A program made the translations under genes and the position numbers. Below are positions 1-9,299 of a DNA stretch of 63,243 bases, in pieces (the stretch's first letter is position 1; every line of letters begins with the position of its first letter). Below the pieces are notes generated by a model. It was not told the DNA's origin and did no database searches. It saw only the letters and a list, made by a program, of their open reading frames with translations. This DNA is from an uncultured Ruegeria sp. (GTDB lineage Bacteria > Pseudomonadota > Alphaproteobacteria > Rhodobacterales > Rhodobacteraceae), in the NCBI RefSeq assembly GCF_947504215.1, contig NZ_CANNGO010000017.1, positions 1-63,243 on the forward strand, in the 5' to 3' direction.

Positions 1-961
1 AGATCAGACATGTTCACCGCTCGTTTTCGAACCGTGAATCACGCTGTAAGGCGGAAATCAATCGGTCCTGACCCTAGTTGGCCTCTTCGTAGCCCAAAAT
101 ACTGGCACAGTGTGTATTCCTCGAATTTGGTTGATCAGCAGAATGCCTGCCCTCAGCACTTGGCCCCACGCTGCCAACCGGCGACTACCTCCGTTGCCGT
201 CGCAAGACCTGCAAAGTATACAATTTGTTCCAAATTTCGCGCGTGTACTTGTGCTTCTCGGTAGACCTTCCGTGTCACAACGTGGGGCGCATAACACGCC
301 CCGCCCTAGTCTCTAACGACCCCGCGCTTTGCCGGGTTGACCGCACTCGGTGGTGTGTTCAAACGCAGATCGGTACAGAAAGCTATGCTGTGATCCCTAG
401 GCACCTCGGCAGAAAGGATCGGTCGAAAACCTCAACAAACGTGTAGCTCGATACCTGCCCCGAGACTGCCAGGTGACAGTGCTCGCAAAAAGTGCCTTGG
501 CCGCCACACACTAACTGAAACCGTTAGCGAAGAGATGATGACGCTGAGATAGCGGAAAACATCACGACGACCCCTGAGCCTTCTGTCATTTATCCCGGCG
601 AAACCTCGGCTCCCGGCGCGAATTCATTCCTTAATTGGCTTCGGTCTGAGTATCGATTTGAGACGTGATCCCGCCACCGGCGAATCCAAGGACATCCAAT
701 TTCGGCGACGTCCGGTAGGTAACGAAGGCCCGTTTAAAGTTGCCTTGGTTCATGTATGCATCAGCGACATTCGCGCTTAATGCAGCATCATGCGAATAGA
801 AGAATACCAATCACGTTCTGCGCGTTAACCTAACGTCTATTCATCGACAGACCAGATACGCGATCATGAGTGCTTCAGCCTCAAAAACTCATAGCGCAAA
901 GTGTTACCAGTTTGGCTGAATAGTCTCAGCAATTGGGGGATCCAATACCCTACTACGACAC
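1..961. other. Gene-poor stretch, no confident gene
   Basis: No reading frame here looks like a complete gene. The frames present are short, overlap each other on both strands and show no recognisable motif. The best protein-like piece is a minus-strand frame at 631-810 (listed separately). No tRNA- or rRNA-like segment and no clear terminator for the dockerin gene that ends at 962 was seen. The stretch may be decayed coding sequence or a long intergenic region at the border of the export locus. Confidence 0.5.
631..810 (-). pseudogene. Possible gene remnant, 59 codons
   Basis: Reading the minus strand from a TTG just after a stop gives 59 codons ending in TAA. The composition is ordinary for a protein (segments such as NVADAYMNQGNFKRAF and TSPKLDVLGFAGGG), unlike the arginine- and cysteine-rich shadow frames around it. 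There is no good ribosome site and no upstream extension, so it could be the tail of a broken gene, or chance. The family is not recognised. Confidence 0.2.
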
Positions 962-3010
962 TCAGAAAGCTTCGAGGTTTCCCAGGAGGATCGATGTCAT
1001 GTCTGCTGACACCACGCCGTCAACTACTACGATATCGACGCCGGTCTCATAGTCTACGTTGTTTCGGGTTATGCCCGAAAGATCGGCGTCGGCATCCAGA
1101 AATACCCACTCTGCATTGTGCGCCGAAGGTTTTCCGACTGCGACTTGCAATATCGCCAGTGCATCCAGAGCGTTGATCGTACCATCTTGCGTGATGTCTG
1201 CCGCGATCAGATTTTCGGGCGATGCTGGTCCCCAGGTAGGGTCCAACCCGACAGAGAGACGGAGCACCTGCAGAGCGTCCAAAGCATTTATCTCCTTGCT
1301 GGCGGTGGAGTAGGATTTGACAATATCCAACTCACCGGAGAAAGACCCGGAAGGCATATCCAGATCAAATCGCCCTTCGTCATCGGCTCTGACGCTGACT
1401 GTCCCTCCGCCATTTGGGGTGAATTTGATTTCGGCATCTGTCAAACCCGGATTGGTAGTCTCAGATTTCACTGAGATTTCCCCCTGAATTCCTGGTGACC
1501 CACTTGGCTCCAACCCTTCGAAACCAGCGAAGTCAACCGGGATGTGATCCGCACCACCAAACCCGGTGCCAAATACGTCGGAACTGGACAGGGGACCACC
1601 CGAAGCCGAATAAATCTGGATCAGCTCATCCCGATATTCGATCTCGGCCCCTTCCGCGGTGCCCGTGAAGGTCAGCTGTGAAGGGGTGCGCAACAACAGG
1701 TAGTCAAACAAGTCCAACCGGTCTACGCCCACCTCGAAATCCGTAATTGTTGTTGGATCGCTGCCGGACTGCATGACAAAGATATCGGCCCCTGCCCCGC
1801 CTGTCATGGTGGTTGCTCCAGCTCCGGCGATCAGAATGTCGTCTCCCGCCCCGCCCAGAAGCGAAGTTTGCAGAATACTGCCACTTAGCATGTCATTCAG
1901 TGCGGTGCCGTTTACAGTGCCGAATCCTTCACTCACCACTCCCAACTCGCTGACAGATGTGGTCAGAAGATTCACGCCAGCGTCTTGTTGCGATGTGACC
2001 AGGATCTGCAACTCATCACCTACATGGGCTACGCTCAGGGATTGAATATTTTGGAGGCCGCTGCCCAATGTATCGGCGAAGCTTTCCAGATGGACCAATT
2101 GCCCATTGGGTGTGAGGGTGAACAGAGTTATCCCATCATCGCCGCCCCCAGCCACAACAAAAACACGCCCATCTACTTCAATCAGAGACAGATCCTGAAC
2201 CGATTGGAACCGCGTATCGAGCGTGTCCAAAACATGATCGGTAGGGATAAGATTGCCAGAATCGCTGAGTTTCATAACGCTGAGCGAGTTGCTGACGGAC
2301 CCAGCGACAACAATCCAGGACTGGCCATAGGCCTCGACGACTTCAACAGCCGTCGGCACGGCGATACCCAGCGTTTCGATGGCACTCGTGTTGTCGATTG
2401 CCGCCAACATGCCAGTGCCCGCATCCACCTGGAATACAGAGATAGCATTGGTTGCGGCATCAGCCGAAACGACAAACTGCCCTGCCCCAGACTGCAACGC
2501 CTGCATCGAATCAGCCTCGCCAACTGCTAGCCCCGCCAGACTGAGCGTGCCGTCGCCGTTTACAAAATATGTGCCAATTTGCCCGGTGCCCTCATGCGCG
2601 ATGGCTAGAAGATCAGTTGAGCCCAGTGACATTTGCACCAGGGCAGAGACGTCGCCACCTCCGGCTAAAGTTCCGGTCTCCTGCAGATCTCCGATTGAGC
2701 CGTCGGAGTTCAGATCATACCCAACCAGACCCGTTGATGTATTCACGTCCAGCACCAATTGATCCTGCCCGCCCAAGGTCACCGGAACGCCACTCCGACC
2801 AACAACAAACGTGATGGTGCCAGTGTAGTATTCAGTGTCCACAAGCTGCGGAATTGCCCCGTCGACCAACCGCCAAACCGTGACGCCACCGGCAGGTCCG
2901 GTCACGGTATAAAGATACGTGTCCCCGTTAAACGTTTTTAAAGCGGTATCGCCGATACCTGAATCGAGCGCTGCGCTCCCCGTTGCAACCATACTTTGGA
3001 ATTGAAGCAT
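962..3010 (-). CDS. Secreted RTX protein with C-terminal dockerin module
   Basis: A 682-residue protein predicted to leave the cell by type I secretion. Residues about 20-365 form a repetitive beta-rich region resembling lactonase/propeller-type repeats. Residues about 382-412 contain RTX calcium-binding repeats (LLGGAGDDILIAG, MTGGAGADIFVM). Residues about 510-565 look like a carboxypeptidase-regulatory/Ig-like fold. Residues about 571-628 form a dockerin-type pair of calcium/helix repeats (INALDALQVLRLSVGL, then ADITQDGTINALDALAILQ). There is no Sec signal, and the hydrophobic-acidic tail LLGNLEAF fits a T1SS signal. I start at ATG 3010 because an AGGGGG element lies about 10 bases upstream; a GTG at 3022 is the alternative. 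The gene is divergent from the cohesin-bearing adhesin, a likely partner. Domain calls are by eye. Confidence 0.85.
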   Translation of the reverse strand: MLQFQSMVATGSAALDSGIGDTALKTFNGDTYLYTVTGPAGGVTVWRLVDGAIPQLVDTEYYTGTITFVVGRSGVPVTLGGQDQLVLDVNTSTGLVGYDLNSDGSIGDLQETGTLAGGGDVSALVQMSLGSTDLLAIAHEGTGQIGTYFVNGDGTLSLAGLAVGEADSMQALQSGAGQFVVSADAATNAISVFQVDAGTGMLAAIDNTSAIETLGIAVPTAVEVVEAYGQSWIVVAGSVSNSLSVMKLSDSGNLIPTDHVLDTLDTRFQSVQDLSLIEVDGRVFVVAGGGDDGITLFTLTPNGQLVHLESFADTLGSGLQNIQSLSVAHVGDELQILVTSQQDAGVNLLTTSVSELGVVSEGFGTVNGTALNDMLSGSILQTSLLGGAGDDILIAGAGATTMTGGAGADIFVMQSGSDPTTITDFEVGVDRLDLFDYLLLRTPSQLTFTGTAEGAEIEYRDELIQIYSASGGPLSSSDVFGTGFGGADHIPVDFAGFEGLEPSGSPGIQGEISVKSETTNPGLTDAEIKFTPNGGGTVSVRADDEGRFDLDMPSGSFSGELDIVKSYSTASKEINALDALQVLRLSVGLDPTWGPASPENLIAADITQDGTINALDALAILQVAVGKPSAHNAEWVFLDADADLSGITRNNVDYETGVDIVVVDGVVSADMTSILLGNLEAF

Positions 3011-3168
3011 CACATCGATCACCCCCTAAGTCACCCCTGGCACGACAACAGGTTGATCTGATGGCCCGAGCAGAACCAAAGCGAGAATGTGGTGAAAACG
3101 AGGAGTTCAGTTTCAGATTAACTCAAATTTTCTGGTCCGAACGCGGCAATAATCAGAGGGCAAGACAG

Positions 3169-6100
3169 ATGAAAAAATCCAAACCTGGACTGACCTGCTC
3201 CCCCCGGGACATCGCGGAAACCACATGTGAGGGCCAGATGACCAAGGCACCTGATTCCAACTCCCATTTGTCTGACGATCAACAGCAAACCGAACGCAAA
3301 GACCACGTGCGGCGGTGGATTGACGGTAAGCTTCGTCGTTGGGCTGGCCGCGGCATCGCTGGCGGGCTTGGCTCTACTCTCATGGCTTTGCCAGCTTTAT
3401 CTCAGGCAAGCGTCGAAGAGCTTTATGCTTTCCAGTTTGCTGAAACAATTTCAGGTGTGCGGTCCGTCAAATTGCTGGAGAATGGTGATGTTGAACTGCG
3501 GATGGCCGATGGCCGCACGCTGATTGTTGCCGCCGAAAACGTCCAGGTCCTGGATAGCGGCGCAATCATGATCGCGGAAGAGGCGGTTGCTGAGATTGCT
3601 CAATTCAGTGTTGCGGAAGCTGGTGGCGCCGCCGCCGGAGGCATCGGTGGTGCCGGAGCCGCTTTGGGCGGTGTAGGGCTAGCCGGGGCCGCCGCAGCAG
3701 CCGGTGGCGGAGGGAGCGAGGGAGACGACGGCGGCCCGGTTGAGACACCGACGCCGACACCGGCGTCAGTACCCAGCTTCCCGAGCCTGAACCTGGCCGA
3801 ATTGCAATCCACTGCATTGAACAGCGCCATCACAGGGTCCACCGCGCCAGAGGGGACGACCACGGTTGAGGTCACAATTGGCTCGGTGGTCACAATCGTC
3901 ACACCGGACTCCGATGGCAACTGGAGCATCTCTCTTACCCCGTCGGAGGCCAGCGGACTTCCGCAAGGTGTTACCACAGTGACGATCAGGAATCTGGACG
4001 ACTCGGGTGAAGAGATTTCAGTCCAACTTGTCCAATTCGATATAGATACGGTTCCGCCCACCATCTCAATTTCCGGGTTCTCGGATGGCGCTGTGCTGAA
4101 CTCAGCCGAACAGTCCACTGACCTCACCATAACTGGCGCGACGGATGCCGAGAATGGTCAAACGGTGACCGTAACATTGAACGGCCAGTCATATACCGGG
4201 ACGGTTTCCGGTGGGCATTGGAGTGTGACGGTCCCATCGTCGGACCTGGCCGCTTTGCCCGACGGTGCGACGATTGCTGTTACCGCCGACGTCGCGGATA
4301 GTGCAGGCAACCCCGCCGTTCAGATCAGCGGAAGTTTTGACACAGACTTCAGCGCGCCGGTTGTTACACTGGATTCGGTTGCAGGTGGCTCAATCGACCT
4401 TGCAGATATTGGTGGTGATTTGTCCGTAACCGGGACAACCACCGCCGAAGATGGTCAAATCGTCACCGTCACGCTTGACGGCGGAGTTTACACCGGGACG
4501 GCCACGGGTGGAAGCTGGAGCGTCACGGTTCCCAATGCCGATCTGAGCGGGCTTACCACCGGAGTGCCAGCCTCGATCACCGTGGCCGTAGAAGATGCGG
4601 CAGGTAATCAGTCGGCGCCGGTTGCTATGTCGGTCCCGGTCGATCTCACTGGTCCGTCGATCGCCATTGCGCCCTTGTCTGTTGGTGCAATTTTGAACTC
4701 CACAGAAGTTGGATCGGACCTTACCGTAACCGGTACAACAGGTAATGTCGGCGACGGACAGCAAGTCACTGTGACTTTGGATGGCCAGACCTATACCGGA
4801 GTTGTATCCGGAGGCAGCTGGAGCGTGACGATCCCGTCTGGTGATCTGGGCGCGCTTGCTGACGGTGGAAGCTTTAGCATAACCGCGGATGTAAACGACT
4901 CAGACGGCTTGGCTGCACCGCAGGCTGACGTGAGCCTTTCTACAGACATCACCGCGCCAACACTCAGCATCGATAGCTTTTCTACCGGCGCCATCATGAG
5001 CGCCGCTGAACAAGGCACTGATTTGGCGATTACAGGATTAGCAACGGCTGAAGACGGCCAAGTTGTGACCGTCATGATGAATGGTCAATCCTATTCCGCT
5101 ACCGTATCAGGCGGCAGTTGGAGCGTCTCCGTTCCTGCAGCAGACTTGGGTGCCCTGCCCGATGCTACAACTATAAATGTCACTGCAGATGTATCCGATA
5201 CCGCAGGCAATCACGCAATTCAGGCCAGCAACGGATTCGACACAGATTTCACGGCACCCGCGATCGCCATAACGAACCTTTCAGATGGTGCCGTCATGAA
5301 TGCGGTCGAGCAAGGCACTGATCTGACCGTATCCGGCACGTCGGACGCTCCGGATGGTAGCATTGTGACGGTCGAAATTGCTCGGGCTGACGGGACCGTT
5401 GATGTCACCGGAACCGCAACAGTTTTGGGTGGAAGTTGGACATATACCGCAACAGTCTCGGATCTCAGCGGACTACAGGATGCAGAAAACTACAACCTCA
5501 ATGCCTCGACGGCCGATGCGGCGGGAAACACCGGCCAAGCCACAGACAGCTTCACCACCGATTTCACTGCGCCCTCGATCACCATTGATCCACTGTCCGT
5601 TGGTTCGGTTTTGGATGTGACGGAACAAAGTTCAGACTTGACCATATCCGGGACGACAACGGCTGAGGACGGGCAAACCGTTTCGGTCACGCTGGGGGGC
5701 CAAACTTATACGGCGATCGCAACCGGAGGGACCTGGTCGACCACTGTGCCCACAGCGGATCTGGCTGCACTTGCAGATGCAACAAACTTTCCAGTATCTG
5801 CCAGTGTCGACGATGCAGCGGGCAACAGCGCATCTGGAGCTACAACGTCCGTCACGACGGATTTTCGACCCATATTGAGCATGAGCTCGATCGGTACAAA
5901 CAACGCTTTTTCACTGTCTGACGCACAGAGTTCGGGTTTAAACATCAGCGGCTCATCGATCGGATTGGCAGCAGGCCAGACCGTCGACGTGGTGTTGAAC
6001 GGCGGTTTAGTCGGGGCGGCAACTGTTTCGATGGACGGTTCCTGGTCTTTGAACGTAGCGCCTTCAAGCTTTTCTGGCTTCGATGCAGGGGATGACCTAA

Positions 6101-7077
6101 CTTTTGCTGCTCAGGCAACAGTGTCGGGTGGACCGGACCCATTAGCAGTTTCCAGTGAGGCCACGGCGCACGTCCCAGCAGCATACGTTATTACTGAAGT
6201 GGGACAAACCGGAACAACCGTAACATTTGCGATCCACGCCGATAGTGACCGCGACTTGTCGAGCGGACTGGCCATGACAGCAGAGCTTGAATACGACTCA
6301 ACCGTTGTCACTTTCGACACAGGCTCAGACACCGAAAACGGTGAATTTGATTTGTTCTTGGTCAACCCCGGTGTTGGAGACACGGTGAACTTCGCGGGAG
6401 CCGCAACCACCTTTACCGATCTGTCGCAACCGTTGGTCACGTTCACCATGACGGTTCAGGACCCAAACCAACCGATCATTCTGACGATCACTACACCAGA
6501 TGGCGGCCCTACAGATTTCCAGCTTGGTACGGATGGAAACGACACTCTCACTGCAACCGACGTGGATGCCATCATCCGCGGTGGAGATGGCGACGATTCC
6601 ATTGATCTTAGTGATGCAGGACGAGACATAGTCGTGTTCGAAGCCAACCCTGCCGACAATGGTGCCGACACCGTGACAGGGTTCACGATCGGATCGGCAA
6701 CTGATGTTACAGATGCCTTGATGTTCAGTGGGCTTGACGTCAGTTCCTTGCGGGGCGATGGAACCGATTTTGAAATATTAACCCTTGGTGATGCACTCGG
6801 ATCGGACACCGGGTTTGTAGGTCTGACAACCATTCTTTCCGATCTGACCGAGGGGACAATTGAAGCCGCAGTAGAGAGCTTTATCGGCGCGGTCTCAGGA
6901 GATGAATTGTACCTGCTCGCTACAGACGGAACCGACAGTGTCTTGGTCAAAGTCGACTACTCTGCTTCCGACGCAGCAACGGTCGACACAGTCGCAACGT
7001 TCGACGGGTTGGGTGATTTGAGCGGCCTGAACTCAGACAACATCCTTCACACCGATCCAACAGGCGCGGGCGCCTAA
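3169..7077 (+). CDS. Large Ig-repeat adhesin with cohesin-like domain, T1SS substrate
   Basis: About 1302 residues. A basic N-terminal part is followed by a BapA-prefix-like segment (VKLLENGDVELRMADG) and a Gly/Ala-rich stretch (nt 3610-3720) like that before the repeats of RTX adhesins. Residues about 200-1003 hold eight Ig-like units of roughly 97-100 residues, typified by VTVTLNGQSYTGTVSGG.W and ADVSDTAGN. Residues about 1004-1115 resemble a type I cohesin (AELEYDSTVVTFDTGS, then VNFAGAATTFTDLSQPLVTF). The tail has one RTX-like GGDGDDSID and the FEANPADNGADTVTGF element of T1SS C-terminal domains. Start 3169 has AGAGGG eight bases upstream; 3238 is an alternative, while starts further upstream would run into the divergent gene. 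It is the first gene before sapC-tolC-ABC-HlyD and is probably cell-surface-retained. Confidence 0.85.
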   Translation: MKKSKPGLTCSPRDIAETTCEGQMTKAPDSNSHLSDDQQQTERKDHVRRWIDGKLRRWAGRGIAGGLGSTLMALPALSQASVEELYAFQFAETISGVRSVKLLENGDVELRMADGRTLIVAAENVQVLDSGAIMIAEEAVAEIAQFSVAEAGGAAAGGIGGAGAALGGVGLAGAAAAAGGGGSEGDDGGPVETPTPTPASVPSFPSLNLAELQSTALNSAITGSTAPEGTTTVEVTIGSVVTIVTPDSDGNWSISLTPSEASGLPQGVTTVTIRNLDDSGEEISVQLVQFDIDTVPPTISISGFSDGAVLNSAEQSTDLTITGATDAENGQTVTVTLNGQSYTGTVSGGHWSVTVPSSDLAALPDGATIAVTADVADSAGNPAVQISGSFDTDFSAPVVTLDSVAGGSIDLADIGGDLSVTGTTTAEDGQIVTVTLDGGVYTGTATGGSWSVTVPNADLSGLTTGVPASITVAVEDAAGNQSAPVAMSVPVDLTGPSIAIAPLSVGAILNSTEVGSDLTVTGTTGNVGDGQQVTVTLDGQTYTGVVSGGSWSVTIPSGDLGALADGGSFSITADVNDSDGLAAPQADVSLSTDITAPTLSIDSFSTGAIMSAAEQGTDLAITGLATAEDGQVVTVMMNGQSYSATVSGGSWSVSVPAADLGALPDATTINVTADVSDTAGNHAIQASNGFDTDFTAPAIAITNLSDGAVMNAVEQGTDLTVSGTSDAPDGSIVTVEIARADGTVDVTGTATVLGGSWTYTATVSDLSGLQDAENYNLNASTADAAGNTGQATDSFTTDFTAPSITIDPLSVGSVLDVTEQSSDLTISGTTTAEDGQTVSVTLGGQTYTAIATGGTWSTTVPTADLAALADATNFPVSASVDDAAGNSASGATTSVTTDFRPILSMSSIGTNNAFSLSDAQSSGLNISGSSIGLAAGQTVDVVLNGGLVGAATVSMDGSWSLNVAPSSFSGFDAGDDLTFAAQATVSGGPDPLAVSSEATAHVPAAYVITEVGQTGTTVTFAIHADSDRDLSSGLAMTAELEYDSTVVTFDTGSDTENGEFDLFLVNPGVGDTVNFAGAATTFTDLSQPLVTFTMTVQDPNQPIILTITTPDGGPTDFQLGTDGNDTLTATDVDAIIRGGDGDDSIDLSDAGRDIVVFEANPADNGADTVTGFTIGSATDVTDALMFSGLDVSSLRGDGTDFEILTLGDALGSDTGFVGLTTILSDLTEGTIEAAVESFIGAVSGDELYLLATDGTDSVLVKVDYSASDAATVDTVATFDGLGDLSGLNSDNILHTDPTGAGA

Positions 7078-7129
7078 TCCAAAAAGCGTTCAATTGGTGA
7101 AGTAACAACAAAAATCGCAAGAGAGTGTT

Positions 7130-7969
7130 ATGGTACAGGATGGGTTAACTCCAGTCAGCTACAAAATGCACGGGCACCGATTTTGGCGGCGTTTCAAGTC
7201 GTATGACTTCGCCCGTGACCTTACCGATTGCCCCATAGTTGAGGCAGAGGTCCTTCAAGGTGCCGCCGCATTCCCGATTGTGTTCAAGGCCGCCGATGCG
7301 GGGGTCGAACCAGTTGCCTTGCTTTCGATGACGTACGGAGCATCGACGCCGTTTGTCTCGGCTGATGGTACATGGTTGGCGACCTATGTACCGTCGGCTT
7401 TGCGTTGCACTCCATTTCACGCATCTCGGATCGAACCCAAAAACGCGATCGCAAATCAGTTCCAACTATTTGTGGATGAGACGCTAGGGCTTGTCACCGA
7501 CGAGCCATCCGATGAAGCTTTTTTTGATGAAAGCGGTGTACTGGCGCCGGAACTGCAAAAGGTAAGTGCGTTCTTTCAGGCGCGCATCGCTGCGGCTGAA
7601 GAAACCGCTAGGCTATGCGATGTCATCGCCGAGATGAATCTCTTTGCCCCGGTCGCCAATCATCACGGTATCGAATTTCCTGATGAAACACTGGGCATAA
7701 ACTCTAAAGCACTCAGAGGTTTGCCACAGGCGCAGAAGACGGTGCTGGCAAGGTCCGGCGCCTTGCGATTGATACATGCGCACCAGGTTTCGCTTTCACA
7801 CAGTTCGTGGTTGACGCAGGCGCAGCTGCAGGCAGGGCAGGCTGAAAAACAGCCCAGACTCAACAGTATGCCCAGTGTTTCAGATTTCCTCGATGCCATT
7901 GCAACAGCCCAACACAGCGAGCAAAGGCTTGAATCTAGAGAGGGGGAAAACCTCCATGCCAGCGTTTGA
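7130..7969 (+). CDS. SapC family protein
   Basis: A 279-residue protein matching the SapC family, named after a gene linked to S-layer protein secretion in Campylobacter. The family pattern is visible: N-terminal HRFWRRFKSYDFARD, a central ATYVPSALRCTPF, FVDE-LGLVTDEPSDEAFFDESG, and a C-terminal region with LFAPVANHHGIEF and ALRLIHAHQVSLSHSSWL. No signal peptide is evident, so it is probably cytoplasmic. The biochemical role of the family is not established. It lies 52 bases after the adhesin gene and overlaps the TolC-family gene by 14 bases, so it is very likely translated with the exporter. A chaperone-like or assembly role for the surface protein is inference. Confidence 0.85.
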   Translation: MVQDGLTPVSYKMHGHRFWRRFKSYDFARDLTDCPIVEAEVLQGAAAFPIVFKAADAGVEPVALLSMTYGASTPFVSADGTWLATYVPSALRCTPFHASRIEPKNAIANQFQLFVDETLGLVTDEPSDEAFFDESGVLAPELQKVSAFFQARIAAAEETARLCDVIAEMNLFAPVANHHGIEFPDETLGINSKALRGLPQAQKTVLARSGALRLIHAHQVSLSHSSWLTQAQLQAGQAEKQPRLNSMPSVSDFLDAIATAQHSEQRLESREGENLHASV

Positions 7970-9299
7970 ACAACCTCTACTGCGGCTCGCGGCGTTGACC
8001 CTAACCGCCCAGCTTTCCGCCTGCATCGCTCCCCCCGATATGTCGATTGTGGAGGCCTCGTTTTCTGGGGGAACCGCAGGTGCCGGAGCGACGCGATCCT
8101 CCAGAAATCTCACCCAAAGTGGTTTTGGAAAGATGATCCAGCTAGCGGTAGAAACAAGCCCCAACCTGGCGCAAAGCAACACCAGAATGGAACTCGCCAC
8201 CGCAAACCAAAACGCAGCCAAAGGCGCATTCCTGCCGCAGGTATCGCTGGGATTAAACGCAAGATCCGAGCGCATTAAGTCAGATACAGCGGATGTTTCA
8301 CCCTATTTGCGTGTTTCCCAATTGGTCTACGACGGCGGTGCAGCTGCGGGCGATCTGGCCGCGGCCCAGGCACGTGTGTTGGAAAGCCGGGGCGATCAAC
8401 TGCAGACCGCAGCCGCCACTGCACTTGCGGCGATTGAAGCCTACGCAATCGTTCTGGATCAGCGTAAAATTCAGGACATTAACGCGCAAAATGTTTCGGT
8501 ACATGCAGCGTTGGTGCGCCAAATCTCTGATCGGGCGGCGGGTGGTGCGGGTTCGAACGTTGATGTTTTGACTGCCCGCTCCCGTATGGCCGATGCCCGT
8601 ACAAGTTTCACCGATGCCAAGGCGCGCACTGACCGCGCCGAAGCGCGGTTTCGTGAAGTTTTTGGAACGGTGCCAGGTATGTTGCCAGCACCTATTGCCG
8701 CCCCAAAGCTGGCTCGCAGCGACGCCCAGATTGTAAAAGACAGTCCGCAGGTCCGCCGTGCCAACGCAGGTTTGCTCGCAGCCAAAGCACAATGGACCGC
8801 AGCGCAGGCACGCCGACAACCTGATGTACGGGTGGCTGCCTTTGCAAATCAGGACGACAGCCGCGATGCAAACTTTGGCGTGGATCTATCGTTCAACTAC
8901 GAGTTGGACAGCACTGGTCAACGCCGCGCTGCTATCGCAGTTGCCGAAGCACAGGTAAAAGAAGCTGAATTCGCGCGTGAAAGTCTGATCCGCGAGATTA
9001 CCCGTGAACTCGAAGGCATCCGCTCGGACCAGAAAGCGGGTGCAGAAAGACTACGCGCAGCACGGGTCGCTGTTGCGGCCAATGCAGAAAGTGTCGCCGC
9101 CGCCCGCGAGCAGTTCACCATTGGACGACGAAGCCTTATCGAAATCTTGGATGCGCAGCGCGACTACGTAAATGCTCAGGAACGATTGATCTTGGCAGAA
9201 CAGAGCTTTTTCCTAACCAATTACGCGGTGTTGAGCCTGACCGGGGATATTCTTGATCTGCTTGGAGTTACCCCGAACACTTGGGACGTACCCTCTTGA
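7956..9299 (+). CDS. TolC-family outer membrane efflux protein (T1SS)
   Basis: Forms the outer membrane/periplasmic tunnel of the type I exporter. The 447-residue product has the long helical repeats of the family (SNTRMELATANQNAAKGAFLPQVSLGL and the second copy AREQFTIGRRSLIEILDAQRDYVNAQERL) and ends SLTGDILDLLGV. I chose ATG 7956 because AGAGGGGG lies just upstream and the product then begins with a short signal and a lipobox (LSAC, Cys23). A longer frame from 7875 would run deep into sapC. A lipidated N-terminus is more typical of NodT/OprM-like members than of TolC itself. The next gene starts at or over this gene's stop. Confidence 0.92.
   Translation: MPAFEQPLLRLAALTLTAQLSACIAPPDMSIVEASFSGGTAGAGATRSSRNLTQSGFGKMIQLAVETSPNLAQSNTRMELATANQNAAKGAFLPQVSLGLNARSERIKSDTADVSPYLRVSQLVYDGGAAAGDLAAAQARVLESRGDQLQTAAATALAAIEAYAIVLDQRKIQDINAQNVSVHAALVRQISDRAAGGAGSNVDVLTARSRMADARTSFTDAKARTDRAEARFREVFGTVPGMLPAPIAAPKLARSDAQIVKDSPQVRRANAGLLAAKAQWTAAQARRQPDVRVAAFANQDDSRDANFGVDLSFNYELDSTGQRRAAIAVAEAQVKEAEFARESLIREITRELEGIRSDQKAGAERLRAARVAVAANAESVAAAREQFTIGRRSLIEILDAQRDYVNAQERLILAEQSFFLTNYAVLSLTGDILDLLGVTPNTWDVPS

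Noticed and set aside
3600..4130. Long minus-strand frame (176 codons) inside the adhesin gene
   Set aside because: It mirrors the Gly/Ala-rich and Ig-repeat coding strand, is Pro/Ser/Ala-rich and has no ribosome site; a shadow of the adhesin.
3169..7077. Insertion or recombination repeats at DNA level within the Ig array
   Set aside because: The units are similar as protein but too diverged as DNA to be recent tandem duplications; no exact long repeat was found by eye.
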